DNA of 64,000 bases from Setoptus koraiensis (GCA_048013815.1 CM106585.1:17236001-17300000), one strand, 5' to 3'; shown: positions 37,906 to 50,406, counted from the first letter of the stretch. Notes: generated by a model from the letters alone, not told the origin. Program-made: numbers and translations.

Positions 37906-39951
37906 TCAACAATTATACAGATACCATAAACGAGATCTAGGTATTGTGTCTTTACATCTGAGATAATTCTCATAAGCACTCAATGACGGTGGCGGCACAA
38001 CATTATTTGTTATATTTGACGATAGTGATTCACTGTAGCCTCTATTGGAATTAGAATAAGCAGACGAACGGTGTTGGAACTCGATACTTTTACCATGATG
38101 AGGCCAATAATCTCTGGGCAGTAAGCCATACAAATCATTTGCAGGATATCTGTAATCGTGCGGATTAAAATCAGGATTGTATGACGCGTCAGCGAAATTG
38201 GACAAACTGGCGGCAATAGTTGGACCCTCGTTATCTAGCCAAACTTGCCGCGAACGCGTGGGATTTGCACCATAGCCGATGCCCAAATCTGAATTGCCCA
38301 AGCGGAAGCTCGATGTTCGGCCAGGCGCATAATCTAATGGGGCCAAGTCACTGCTAGATGATCTATTCTTTAGCCAACGATAATAATTATTGAGGCGTTC
38401 AATACGATTCGTATATTCCAAGAAGCCTTCGCCATCCAATCGTCGATAAAGCTGATAATTGATAGGATCGGGAGCTGGAGGCAAACCCACAGATGAGTAG
38501 GATGACTCTTTTGCATTGCCCCGCTCAACTTGCTTGGGATCTGATAGATTGTCGAAATTATTTTTACCGATCTGATTGTCCGCATCCGTCTGTTTATTGG
38601 TGCTATCGTAAGTGACATTGGTGCCATAACCGCTATTTATCTTCCCAGCACCGGTGGTTGGTTCTGATGGATTTCCGTTAGAGTTATGTGTCTCTAGTTG
38701 CTGCTGGATGTTGTTTACCGCACCACGATTGAAATTTTCTTCTCGATTTCTTGCGAACGATGACTGTGATGATACTCTGTTATAGTGTTGCTTTTCATGA
38801 TGGTGATTCACCACACTGTCATGCTGAGCTGTGTCGGTTTGTCTGCCTGCCGCAACGCCCTGGCCATTCTTGTCTAACCAAGTGTAGCTTGATGGAATAG
38901 CACCCAAATTACTCTTGTCAACCAGCCCTATTGTCGGACTTATAGGTGGAGGAGCCAAATTGAGGGCTTGCTGATTCTCAATCCACCTAGGCCATTTAGA
39001 GGGCAGATCCAAATAGTAGTTTGGTAGACGATGTCTATACCAATTGTAGTGGTACCTATCCAGCCAGTAACTACTACCCAGCGACTTTAATTGCTGTTTG
39101 AGTTGATAATTGATGGGATCTTCATAGTTGTATCTAGTTAGATATCTGTATTCGTAAAAAGGTAAGTATCTTTTAGAGTTCAAGCGTGAAAATCGCAATC
39201 TTTGTTTGTCGTATTCGCGTTGATATTGATCTAGATGATATCTGCCTCGATAGACGGCGCGCTTATGGGGTTTGTTATCTTTGTTACTAGCGTGACCTGT
39301 GCCGCCATTAACTTTAGCCTCAATCAGGGTGGGACCGATCGGTGATGATATTGTTGTTGTAGTTGGGCTAACCTTATCAGTGTTGGCCAAGTCGGTATTT
39401 GTTCTAGTTGCGCTTACTGTTGTCTCAAAGTCAGCTTTTTGACCTAACAATATTGATTTGTTAGTTGCTACTAAGTTCTGAGATTTGCCAGTAAAATCGG
39501 ATGATGTGTCGAAGAGGTCTTTGACTGAGAAGGGCTCATTTAAAGAAAAATGTTTGATGTTGTTGCTTCCTAATTTATTGCCCAGATCAATACTGCCAAT
39601 CGATTGCCGTTGTTCTTGGATTGATCTGCTATTATTCTGTTGTCGCCTTATTGCACTGTCTGATCGTATGCTCTGTTCACTTGTTGCATCGGCGGTGGAC
39701 CCCTTGCGAGTCCAGTCACCTGTTTCACTGTAGACCCCATAATCGTATTTCGAGCGCGTCGTATCAGATTTATTCACATCATCGTCGTCCGACTTGCCAT
39801 CTATGATAAACTCTTCGATTTTTCGATGCTCTATTCTATTCGGTGTTACTGTTTGACACAATGTAAACTGACAAAAAAATGCACAAATTATCACTACGAT
39901 TGGCAGCATTACTTTCAGATACTTTTTCGACGACTTTTTGTTGATATCCAT
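37906..39951 (-). CDS. Unrecognised secreted Tyr/Arg-rich protein with a duplicated module
   Basis: This is a 681-residue single-exon frame with an ATG start; I do not recognise the family. Residues 11-32 form a hydrophobic signal sequence or anchor (VMLPIVVIICAFFCQ), so it is probably secreted. Residues 33-230 are polar and Ser/Thr/Asp-rich and end in KPHKR, a possible proprotein cleavage site. The region after 231 is rich in Tyr, Arg, Leu and Asn. A module occurs twice, at about 278-369 and 495-581: each copy begins DPINYQL, continues with a Tyr/Arg/Trp segment, and ends WLD followed by a Gly and then AA (WLDKNGQGVAA and WLDNEGPTIAA). Outside the leader there are only two Cys, at 666 and 681, one of them the last residue. 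It could be a matrix, cuticle or precursor protein; that is a guess. Confidence 0.75.
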   Translation of the reverse strand: MDINKKSSKKYLKVMLPIVVIICAFFCQFTLCQTVTPNRIEHRKIEEFIIDGKSDDDDVNKSDTTRSKYDYGVYSETGDWTRKGSTADATSEQSIRSDSAIRRQQNNSRSIQEQRQSIGSIDLGNKLGSNNIKHFSLNEPFSVKDLFDTSSDFTGKSQNLVATNKSILLGQKADFETTVSATRTNTDLANTDKVSPTTTTISSPIGPTLIEAKVNGGTGHASNKDNKPHKRAVYRGRYHLDQYQREYDKQRLRFSRLNSKRYLPFYEYRYLTRYNYEDPINYQLKQQLKSLGSSYWLDRYHYNWYRHRLPNYYLDLPSKWPRWIENQQALNLAPPPISPTIGLVDKSNLGAIPSSYTWLDKNGQGVAAGRQTDTAQHDSVVNHHHEKQHYNRVSSQSSFARNREENFNRGAVNNIQQQLETHNSNGNPSEPTTGAGKINSGYGTNVTYDSTNKQTDADNQIGKNNFDNLSDPKQVERGNAKESSYSSVGLPPAPDPINYQLYRRLDGEGFLEYTNRIERLNNYYRWLKNRSSSSDLAPLDYAPGRTSSFRLGNSDLGIGYGANPTRSRQVWLDNEGPTIAASLSNFADASYNPDFNPHDYRYPANDLYGLLPRDYWPHHGKSIEFQHRSSAYSNSNRGYSESLSSNITNNVVPPPSLSAYENYLRCKDTIPRSRLWYLYNC

Positions 39952-41330
39952 GATCGCAAATTAGTTTCTAAGTATTTGTTCTTGATAATGATTTTTTTTT
40001 AGAAATGTGACTTCTGCCACACTGCTTGATCATAGTTTTTTCTCGTTTCAATTACATTGATCCAATTGAACTTGCTCATTGATCTCGCTCATGGGACTAA
40101 CTCATGGGCTTCAGGTATCAATGGTGACACACCAGCCACCGATGGATATATAACGAATAATATTCAAGTTCAACAAAAAAGAACTATTCTCAAAACGGGA
40201 AATAGAACTCAGACGGTCTAGACAGACACCGTATATGAATAATGCATAATAATTATTATTCGATTAACAACTCCGTTGTCACGGGCTCAGTTGCAATTAA
40301 AGAACGAGTCACTTGTTTTTTTTTTCGTCCAGCAAAAATAAACAATAAAAAATCCATCTCTTTCTAATGGTGTTCGCCAGTCTGCTTTTGTCGCTATTCA
40401 AATTTATCCCTGTCGTTCCGTCGTGTGTCAACAGATAAATATGGTAGATATAGTTATGACGAAAGGCTTTAAATTCACACTGGCCGGCGTAACTAAACGA
40501 GGAAGAAGCTGCCTCATTTGTTGCTCATTAATCTTGGCGACACAATCAAGCAGATAATTTGAATAGGTTTGTGTGCAACACAAAGTTGTAATCTTTTTGT
40601 TGTTATCACCTTGTGAGTTTAACAAACAATGTGTCACTCGCAGATCCAACAAGGTGCCCAATCTAACAACTTTAAATGTTGGACAACTTTTGGACTCTAT
40701 TGTAACTGTAATGAAAACAACAAACAACGTGTTTGTTTGCTATAATAGACAAGCACGGACATGGCGCAATCAGCGAGAAGTCATTGTCATCCTAATTCTA
40801 TCGTAATTCTGCCCCTTTGTTGTTCTTTTTTGCCTGAACACAACCTGTTACTATTGCTGTGAAGACTATAACATATTAAATCAAGATAGACAAGTGAGTA
40901 GTAAACACAATCTGTGATGGAAACACTGCTCGTACAGTTTTACGATCTTTAGTGATGCAAACTATAATAGTCCCTTACTATTCACAGCGACGAGAATTAT
41001 TTTATTCTGCGTCGACGGCTCCGTCATGAGTGCCAGCCTTTCTCTCTATTTCTAGGCTGCACTCCAATGTTATTTTGTTTAGTTGAAAATTTAGCTTTTT
41101 CGCCTCTTTTTCTTTCTTCAAATTCTTGCTTCAGCAAACAACCAACTTAAATAGATGCCAATTACATTTCTATTTATATATCTAGTCTCGCGAAAAATAT
41201 AAATTTAGCGATCCGCGCGCAATGCAATTAGACAGTTTGTGAGTGTGTTTATGTGTCTCTTTTTACTATCAACTTTGCATGTATAATATATATATATATA
41301 TTCTTTTCGTGACGGTGATCCCGTGGAAAT
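39952..41330. other. Intergenic, 5' region of the secreted-protein gene and 3' region of the deacetylase-like gene
   Basis: No supported gene. It contains poly(T) at 40314-40325 and a (TA)n run at about 41285-41300. Confidence 0.5.
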
Positions 41331-44300
41331 CTATCGGCTATTTTTTGGATTTTGTGCTGATGCACTCGTACTACTGTTGGTGGCCTGATCAACAGTCTCC
41401 GGAGGCGTCGATTCTTGTACGAGCTGTAGAACTGTCTTGAGATTCCTCTCAGAGCCTAATAAATTTCCGAACCATGGGTAAGCCTTGGGGCATGAGATAC
41501 CTGGACAAATTTGCATATATCTTACGTCTGTCTTTTTAGCTTGTTCTGTGTTTGTTGTATATTTTGTATGGGGCGTAAAACAAAGATTGGAAAGATTAGT
41601 AAATAAATATTCAATAAATACATCGTAACTCATTCTCACATTTATTCTTATCACTTACCTGGTGTGGTTGCTCTACTATCGTTGTCTGTACTGAGTTTGA
41701 CTACACAGGTCTGTGGCCTGTTGCAGCTAGTTAGTTTAACCTTGCCTGGATCTTCACACTTGAACGTGGCGGCCGAGGCGGATGAGGCTTGAGGTGTCCT
41801 TGCCCAGTCTATCATTTGTTTGAAGTTAACAAACCAAACATTTGGATAATTCTTCGAGATGTTGTCTATGAATTTAGTCAAAGCTTTGACACGATTAGTG
41901 TTGAGAACCCATTGTACATGCAAATTGACTTGGAATGGTGCACGAGTTGTGTTGTAATGTCTCTCGAAATTTTCAGTCAAAAAATCAACAATGTCGGAAC
42001 TGTCTGAGTGATCATCTTGTGATGGGAATACACACTGATCCAGATGGTGACAAGTGTTGAATTCATTAGACATTGGATTGATAGGCACTTCCCAGATTCC
42101 TGGATATGATTTAGTTGGACACTTTAGAGACTTTCCGGCAAACGGAGACTGTCTCTTGTAACGGTGATGTTGTTGCGATTGTGCAGCTGCAAATCTTCTT
42201 TGTCTTTGGCCAGGTTCATGGCCATTTCCATTGCCGTTTCCGTTATTGTCGCTTGAATGATTATCTTGACTCTTTTTGTTATTTCTGAAATTGGCACAAT
42301 CGAATGGCACTTTAGAATCCAGAGTAAATGGCCAAAGAGGATAATCTCCTTTAGGTGCTACAATGGAACTATCGTAAGATAGACCAAAATCATTGATCAT
42401 CTGATACATATTGTCACCGGCCGGCTTAATGTATGGCGCCCTCATCCTGTTAATAGGTAAGGCGAAAACAGCAGATTGATCAGTTAACATCATGGCGAAT
42501 AGTAATTGCAATACTCTACCGTACTAAAAGATAGTATCACAATGCTGGTATCTTAGCACTCACCCGACAATGTCTTCGCGTTTTATCACAGGAGTATCAC
42601 CATTTATGTTAGTTAATTGGAGAAGAATCTCACGCATTCCAATCATTTCCTCAACCCAATCGCTGTAGTTAGCTTTGTCTGTCCACCACAATTCTGGTAG
42701 ACGATGACTAATAGAATGTAGTGCAATTTCATGGCCTGTGAATCATTATTTACGATGAATATCAGTACCAAACATTGTTGATGGTTATCATAGGAAGGAT
42801 GATGAAAGAGAGAAAAAACAATGAGTTGAACGAACGTTTTAGTGTAAAAATCACAAAAGCTATAATAGCGCACTTAAACTAGTCTTTGGACCTGTCAGAG
42901 AATCGTTCCGTATCACCATTGTCTATAAGTTACTTCTATATGATATTCAAATCAACAAGACTAGACTATTCAAGAACTGGTCTCACCTTGAGCTGCAAGC
43001 CAATGGATCTGTGCGTAATTTGTGTAATCTATTATAGATTTCGTCAGCAGGCAATATCATTGAATGGTAGATATTACAGATGATGTTGTTGTCATTATAG
43101 TTAGGTCACGGAGAAAAAATGAAGAGAAGAAACAAAAAGATAAAAAGGATTACGATAGGGTTAGATTGGCAGTTTCAAGGACTAGTTCTCTCTTTAACTG
43201 TTCGTTTCTGGAAATGAACTTGATGGTCACATATAGAGATTGCATGCTTATTTTATCTCGGACGAGTTACGATCAAGATTACAACAACAGGGACATCTTG
43301 GTAAAAATCTCGCCAGTTGTTGTAAGCATTAAGTCATTACTTACCGTGACTGACAAAGAATGTCGCTTTTATTCCGCATCCATTTGGATTCAATCTGCTC
43401 GTTCATTGTTATATATGAGTATATGTATAAATATATACATGAGCGAGTGAGTCGATGTTGATAATAAATTAGGTCGGAGATAGTTGAAAAGTTACACTTG
43501 TTGTCTGTACTGTAGCATTTTGTTGCTGTCGTCATAGATTGAGGTTTTGTTCTTCAAAGTTGCACAACGACTAAGATCTTACCTTGTCTGGCCTGAGTTA
43601 AATTTGTTAGTGTAACCAAGAATCTTCTTATAATGTTCCAGGACAAGCTCATTGACAGCCCCGCTAAAGGACAGCAATACCATTTGTGGTACTTGACTGG
43701 GTTGCAAGTTACCTGCATACAGCACATGAATATATACGAAGATATGATTAGTCTTTTGATTCTGGTCCCAATGTTATAACTGAATATGTATGTTGATTTG
43801 TGATGACTGAACACATGATCTCCCTATACCGTGGTTACAGTATAGTGAGATCATGTGTTTATTTTTTTGGTTTAGCCAATACTGTATTAATGATTATATG
43901 ATAATTATTAATTAATTAATTGATGTCTGATCTAACCTGGTATAGTTGTTCCATCTGCCGAACAGAAACAGTTTGGTAGCTGGCATGTCTTGTCACAAGT
44001 GGGCAAACTGTCTTGAGCCTCCTGGGTGGCTTCGTCCTGTCTAACCTCTTCCTCGTCTCCAATTGGGCCACAAGTCAGCGCGGCTGTCTTGAATGTACAG
44101 AACTTCAATTTACTATCAAAGAACAAACCAGGCGGACAGTTTTGGTACCATGGATGTCCTGATCCACACAGAATGAACTTTTTGCATGTTGCTTAATTAG
44201 CGACAAACAATTGTGATCATTGTTATGTTATTTATGTATACACATCAATGGGGCGATGAATAAAATTGGTCAGTACGATTATTGATGTCATTATTGTTGT

Positions 44301-45056
44301 GTGTGCTGTAAAGGGGTGCTGTCATTCAATCAAAAAACATCTTAGATGGCCTACCTGGATCGGCAAATAATCCGTCTGGTCTTGGACACTCAAACTTGAC
44401 ATCTGAGGCTACTGAGCTATCCCCTTCGGTTTCATCGTCATTTGCATTCCGAACGGGCTGCCTATTCGAAGGCGATTGAGCTGTCTGTTTTCTCGCCGAT
44501 TGTTGCAATTGGCTTTGTTGTTGTTGAGATTGCAATTGAGATGTTTGCCTTTGCTGAGATGAGGAGCGCAAAGCTTGATTATTGCTAGTGCTACTTGTTG
44601 GACTGTTGTTATTGTTAGCACCGTTATTTGCAGACGATGATTGTTGATTGTTCAAATTATTGGCTGCTTGAGCTCGCCTATTCTGTTGTAAACTTTTTTG
44701 GCCTGATTAGACGATTAGTGGACAATAACGATGGACAACAATAGTAATGATTAATTTTATCGTTATCGATTACAATTTGAGTAAATTAAAAGGGGAAGTC
44801 ATCAAGTCTACATGTTCAAGACAGCAGCAAAGGCACGAGTAACGCATAATTGTTTTAGCGCCAACCAACTTGTGCAAAGCGCTAAATTTAAAGGAACGAA
44901 AATTGCGCCTATAATTAGGGGCCATTTATTGATTGCAGATCTATATGATCTGAAATGTGGTCTAAAATAGTAATCGAAGATGGTCAACTTACATAAACTC
45001 AATATAATCAGTGAAGCTAATATCGCGAACAATATTAGCGTCCGACGTTGCATCAT
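41331..45056 (-). CDS. Chitin-deacetylase-like secreted protein, probable pseudoenzyme (9 exons)
   Basis: Minus-strand exons: 45056-44993, 44702-44355, 44191-43937, 43712-43583, 43394-43345, 43028-42987, 42735-42564, 42446-41659 and about 41545-41331. All have GT-AG borders and consistent phase. The last acceptor is uncertain (41545, 41539 or 41527). The product has about 687 residues: signal peptide (residues 1-21), a Gln/Asn/Ser-rich linker, a chitin-binding type-2 domain with six Cys (GLFADPGATCKKFILCGSG), then a carbohydrate-esterase-4 domain without an LDLa module. CE4 motifs present are HSISH (zinc His pair), RAPYIKPAG, YDSSI and the late LHV His. Motif 1 reads LSFSGAVN where active enzymes have FDDAVN, so the catalytic-base Asp and the metal-ligand Asp are both absent. 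Most likely it binds chitin without deacetylating it. The domain order resembles arthropod CDA4/CDA5-type proteins. Confidence 0.88.
43802..43867 (+). other. Near-perfect hairpin inside a deacetylase-gene intron
   Basis: The arms 43810-43829 and 43840-43859 pair at 19 of 20 positions around a 10-nt loop, and weaker pairing extends about 8 nt outward. The 3' arm read on the plus strand begins TGAGATCATGTG. It lies in intron 3, antisense to the host gene. Confidence 0.5.
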
Positions 45057-48000
45057 TAGAAATTTATTTGGTGATTTCGGCTATGTTATTGCTTGATCTT
45101 GCTCAAGCGACTTTAAACTTTGTAACTGCAGCACTTCTATCAACTACTACTACAATGTGATATTTTTATCTTGCTAAATTTGATCTTGCGAGTTCTGATG
45201 CATGTAGGTAGTTTTTGTAGGCCCTGCAAAGACAACAGAGATGTTTATTATGATTATAATATTTATCTTCGTTAGAACCATTGATCGATGGACAAAGTGG
45301 ATGGTCAAATGAAAGCGACAGTATTGTGGTAGCTATCATCTGATATTTTGGTCACGATGAACATGTAAAATGAACTAGCTGTGATGTTAAATAACACAAT
45401 GATAAAATTATTTTGAATAAATAGTTAGTGCAGAAAACTAGACAAAGTTGCGGTGAAAAAGTAAATTTTTGATATCTCATAAGTCGTGTGTATGAGTGTT
45501 GTGATGGGTAGCTTTTGATGAGATTGTTGGTCAACAGCGACAATGAAGTGGTCTTTCTGCTCTTTTCTTTTCATGGAGTTATTTTCTTTTCCTTACCTTG
45601 TTGCTCTTAATGAAATCGAAATGTCGACACTTGAATCTTTCATCAAAGTTACTAAACTCTCTTTTGTTCTCACACACTATAATCACAATTACATAACATA
45701 GCACAACATTCCACACACATACGAGCAACAACAACAAGATAAGAGGAGGCTTTCGAAAAGTTTCTAGTCTCAATTTTTTGTTTTGTTCAAGAAACTACGA
45801 AGGGGCGATGAATGGCAACGGCAACGGCAACGGCAACAGAGCAAAACAAGAACAACATCTGAGAGAGTCAAAAGAAGTGATGGTGATGATGTATACATCT
45901 AACAGTGAGAGATTAGAGAGATAGAGAGGGAGAGGAGGAAAATGATGATTGTATACTACGTCCGTAAGAAGGAGAGAGGGATAGAAGAAAAACAGCTACA
46001 GCTAAATCTACTCTGGACGAGAATGATCATCACTTCTCACAGTGACACTGTGTGACTACTGTTACTCTAGAATTGTAATACTAGAACTTAAAATCTAGAA
46101 ACACTTGACAGCGATAGATAGATAAGGTAGAGAAAAAGCGACCGTGTTAAGAAGAAGGTCTCATCCTCAGGTGAGACTCAGAAACAGAAGAGGCAACGAC
46201 GATGAAAAAAGGAGCAGAAAACTACGACACCGATCAAGTGTATGTAAGATGTTGATCTTCATATAAAGCTCGATCTTCAATTGTATCCAGTCTTAAGTCT
46301 TAATACATCCAAAGTTGCCATTACTACTAGTAGTGTTACTACATAAAGTAAAAGCTTTTCATCTACCTGTCTGTTAGTATAATTCTCGCTATAGATCAAG
46401 CTAGAGAGGAGGTGGACACTGTTAAGGTTTGGTCAGAAAGGTAGATTGGCCTTACCGACATAGGGACATAAATAGCTATGATGGTATAGTAATCCAAGTA
46501 CGATAGCTAACAGTTGATTTCTGCTACCTCACCTCTCCCTTTCTCACACATTTCGTTTTCTTTTTTATTTCTCATCATTGGTAGTGATAGTAGTCTCTAG
46601 TCTAGTATATTTGTAGTAGCAGTAGTCTCTTAGTGGTATTTTCAATAGTTAGTAGGTAGACTGATTAGATGCTTGCTTGTTTTTTAGCTTACATCTAGCT
46701 GCTGATATAATGTTTATGTATGTGAGAGAACCGTAGACTAGAAATACATCGCATTGCTAGAAGTTTTAATGCTACTCATTTGACTAGTCGGTCAGTCGGT
46801 CATCCGATTGCATCTGTTGCCAATCTAAAGCATTGTCAAGCTGATAATGAGATCGAGTATATAAACAACTCTCCAGCTTATCTCTCTCAAACGTTGTTGA
46901 GTTGTCGTGGTGACTGGATTAACTTTGGCTATAATAGTAGTATACAAGTATGGTAGAGAGAAAAGAAGCGAACGTCCAATAAGATGCATTCAATCTAGAC
47001 CAAGGATGCCATCTATAGGTCCATTCGAACACGAACGAAATTATTTGATCCAGAATTCACCTATTCACAAAAATCATTTCTTCAATTGCGTGATCGTAGA
47101 ATGCAATCGAAGCAAAGCATGTACCATGACTAATTGTCTTCCGAAATCAGTCAGTCTTCTATCGTTTATTGTGTTCTCTACACATTATTATGAACAGTTT
47201 TACGGGTGGTGTATCGATCATGAATTGAGCAATTGTTGGAGACCTAAGCACACCCAAAGAGTAACGGGAGCCCAATAGAGGCCCAAACAAGCTACCGATG
47301 ACGTTATAAGCTGTAGTCTATTCTAGTAGTTGGTATAGAGAGATGCCTATGTGAAAATGCTACACAAACATTCATCATTAGCACGATTGTAAGATGAATA
47401 TGAAACTCGACAGAAACGCAGTATTTTCTAGAGTTTGACACTGATCTCAATAGCGATGAGAAACAATCCTGCAAACCATCTGATTGATAACTCCAAGATG
47501 AAGTTCGCGAACATTAGCCTTAGTTTTTTTGTTGGTCTATAGTATACACTTGCTTCCGTTGTACTTATGACATTCAAAGATATGATGATAGAGTGAAACA
47601 TATGAGGGATTATTCTTGGGAAGATGTGCTCAAATCACGATCAGCAAGATAATGCTTGATGGATCACTCCGGCATTCCGAAGCAGCGTTTTAACGATCGC
47701 TATTTGAGACAATCTTCGAGCACTTCGTGAATACATCAAACAACATTGAACGGAGGTAATCCTGGCAAAAAGAATGTCCCGATTTAAAATCTTCAAACAA
47801 TCGATGTTTCCTTAAAACCAACCAATACCCGATTTCTGGGGATTACCAATATCGTACACATGAAGAATATCTTCAAGCTATCTCAGTTTCTGTCAAAATA
47901 TAACCGTGCCTCGTCTTCTATGCAAACGTTCCATTTTCAATTATCGGTCAGTTGTATAGCAACTGAATTGAATATTGTTCCCATAATAACTTACACAAAT

Positions 48001-49273
48001 GCAGATGACTCTCACTTGAGACGCCCAGGAAATAAGCAAGCGAGTTCTCTCTGGCACCGATGTGAAGTCACACTTCAAGTAAAAATTTCTTTCATATATG
48101 AATCTTCATTATGTTCATAGACGTCTCCCATCCGATCTGAAATGTCAATAGAAAATTGAACAGTCAATTATTAAATAGCGACCACTCATGAAATATTTAT
48201 TCCGGCAGGTTCCTAAGTTGTAAAAATTTTGTCAACCTCTGGCCGTTGATCGGGCGTCATGTCATTGATCGGTTTTGGAAAAGATGGGGGATTTATCAAT
48301 TCGACATGTCTGTTTGTGTGAGTGTGACATGCTGACCACAAATTCTGCATGCAGATCTACGACGAATCATAATTGCGACGGACCCCTTGCTGAACTACTC
48401 ACGGGACGCCTCTTACGTATTGGAAACTGAGAGCGCCTGCAGATCGCTTTTCCACGATGATGCAATGACGACAGAAGAACTGTTCGAAAGATGATTTCCG
48501 CCAGGAAATTTGCCGCCTATGTTTGTGAAGACGTTAATTGTGTCCCGTCAATTGCTCTCACTGGTTACTGGATTGATGATAATTATTCCACACTGCGCTG
48601 GTTTGGTGCAAATCGGCTTGGTTAGCCATACAACTGCATTTGATTCTTGTTGTTTGTTTGTGCAACATTTTCCGTCGGGTGATTCCGTTCCAAAAATGGG
48701 GCCAACATTGGCGTTATACACATAATAATGTACCTGGCGCAATCTGGCCGACAAACATTCCCAAAAGGGAAATGTTTATCAGCTGTTTGCAGCATCCACC
48801 ATGAGAACGAGAATGGCTGTGTAGATGCACGAACGGCAGCTAGCTTCAAGGTAGTGCATACCAGTTGATACGCAATGGTTCATGATGATACATAATGGGC
48901 ATCTGAGCAACCAACAATGCACACAAACATTTATCTATGGATCGGCGGATTTCGTCTGTCAGCCATCCATGCTGTCTGATAGCCTGCTTGTGATGTCGTC
49001 ATGTTATTCCGATATGATTTATTATTGGTCACAAACTGTGTGAGTTGACAGTTTCAGTTGACTTGTTGGTTGTTCGGTGCAATGTTGTAATTAAGCCGAC
49101 CACTTATGTGAGTTGCCCACACATAGTTAGTTTTGCTCTCCACTCATAGCTCTTCTTGACGATTCAGATCCGAAAAGAGACACACTCTTTGCATGTGGTT
49201 GACGAGCTTATGCGTAAGAATTGCATGCTCAAACTTTTACAAGTTGCAAACTATCCACCAGCTTCGGACGGCC

Positions 49274-49274
<1 letters not shown>

Positions 49275-49326
<52 letters not shown>
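49275..49326. repeat. (AC)n microsatellite
   Basis: A pure AC run of about 26 units. Confidence 0.95.
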
Positions 49327-49328
<2 letters not shown>

Positions 49329-49539
49329 TTTATTGAGCTGAAAAGAAGAAGCAACTCCAGAAATCAGGCTAAGACGTAGTTGTGTTTACCAGCAGTCTGT
49401 TTATTGTGTCTTAGCTGATTGAATTTATCTTGCGATTAATATTGTTCAATCTGGAAAGATTGTGCGAGTTGTTGGGGCTCCTCTAAAGCTTGTGTACAGA
49501 GTGTGTGCAGTCAACGAAAGCAACTCATAACTAAATGAT

Positions 49540-49595
49540 CGATTGACCAATTGTTGTGCCCCGTCAATCCACGGGGCGCAACAATTGGTCAATCG
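49540..49595. repeat. Near-perfect 25-bp inverted repeat with 6-nt loop
   Basis: The arm 49540-49564 matches the complement of 49571-49595 at 24 of 25 positions, and the one difference is a G-T wobble. The loop is CAATCC. Confidence 0.8.
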
Positions 49596-50369
49596 GGCGC
49601 ACGAACGACCAGTGGCGCAGAAATGTTACGTACGCAACACTGTTGCCTCGAAATCACTGATATTTTCTGTCATATTCTGTCTGTTCGATGGAGCGGGCCC
49701 CTCTAGCGAACCAACGAAATATCGATTCGATTCTGTCATGTCCGACATAACAAACGCAATCTCAACAATTGGTGCCGTATGGAATGTGCGCGCCTCAAAA
49801 CAGTCGTGGGACAGTTTACAGTTGCTGTTGCGACAGCTATTTAAGGCGGCAGCTAGAGCAGGCAGACGCAAAAGGGATTTTCTTTGTAGTTTGGCCTACA
49901 TTCATCGGCTAGCAATAGTGTAGGGCTATTTGTCATAAACGTCGCATGAGCACATCGTTCGATGTAAGCTGATCGACAAAGAACAATTGTTGCCCGCTTT
50001 TTGCGCCATATCTCACACACACACCAAATGTACTGCTGTTCACACTTGTACAACTTGTAAGAAAGCAAGATCCATCGGCTTGACTTATTGCGAGTGCCAA
50101 CAACTTGTAAGATGCCAGTTACAAGCAAGCAACTTACGATCTGCGTACCAACAACCGTTCATTGTTCGACCGCTGTTGTGTAACTGGTCTCCACAACCAT
50201 CATGATGATGGTTGTTACATGTTATATCGTATTGTGTGCCAGGTTACATAATACCAAAGCGAGAGAGAGAGAGCCAACAACTACTGCAAGCGATCGCATA
50301 AACATGTCATGTTAGTGAGTTGGTGATTTGAACATCGCAATCTGCAGTTTGCACACTAAACTGCACTGC

Positions 50370-50406
50370 TCTCACACACACACACACACACTCGCACACT
50401 CTGTGC

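Noticed and set aside
43845-43867. Canonical bantam microRNA
   Set aside because: Only the seed and two or three following bases agree; the conserved GAAAGCT part of bantam is missing.
45579-45773. Possible signal-peptide exon (Leu-rich frame) upstream of the deacetylase-like gene
   Set aside because: The frame starts at TTG, not ATG, and its candidate donors are in phase 0, whereas the next deacetylase exon needs phase 1.
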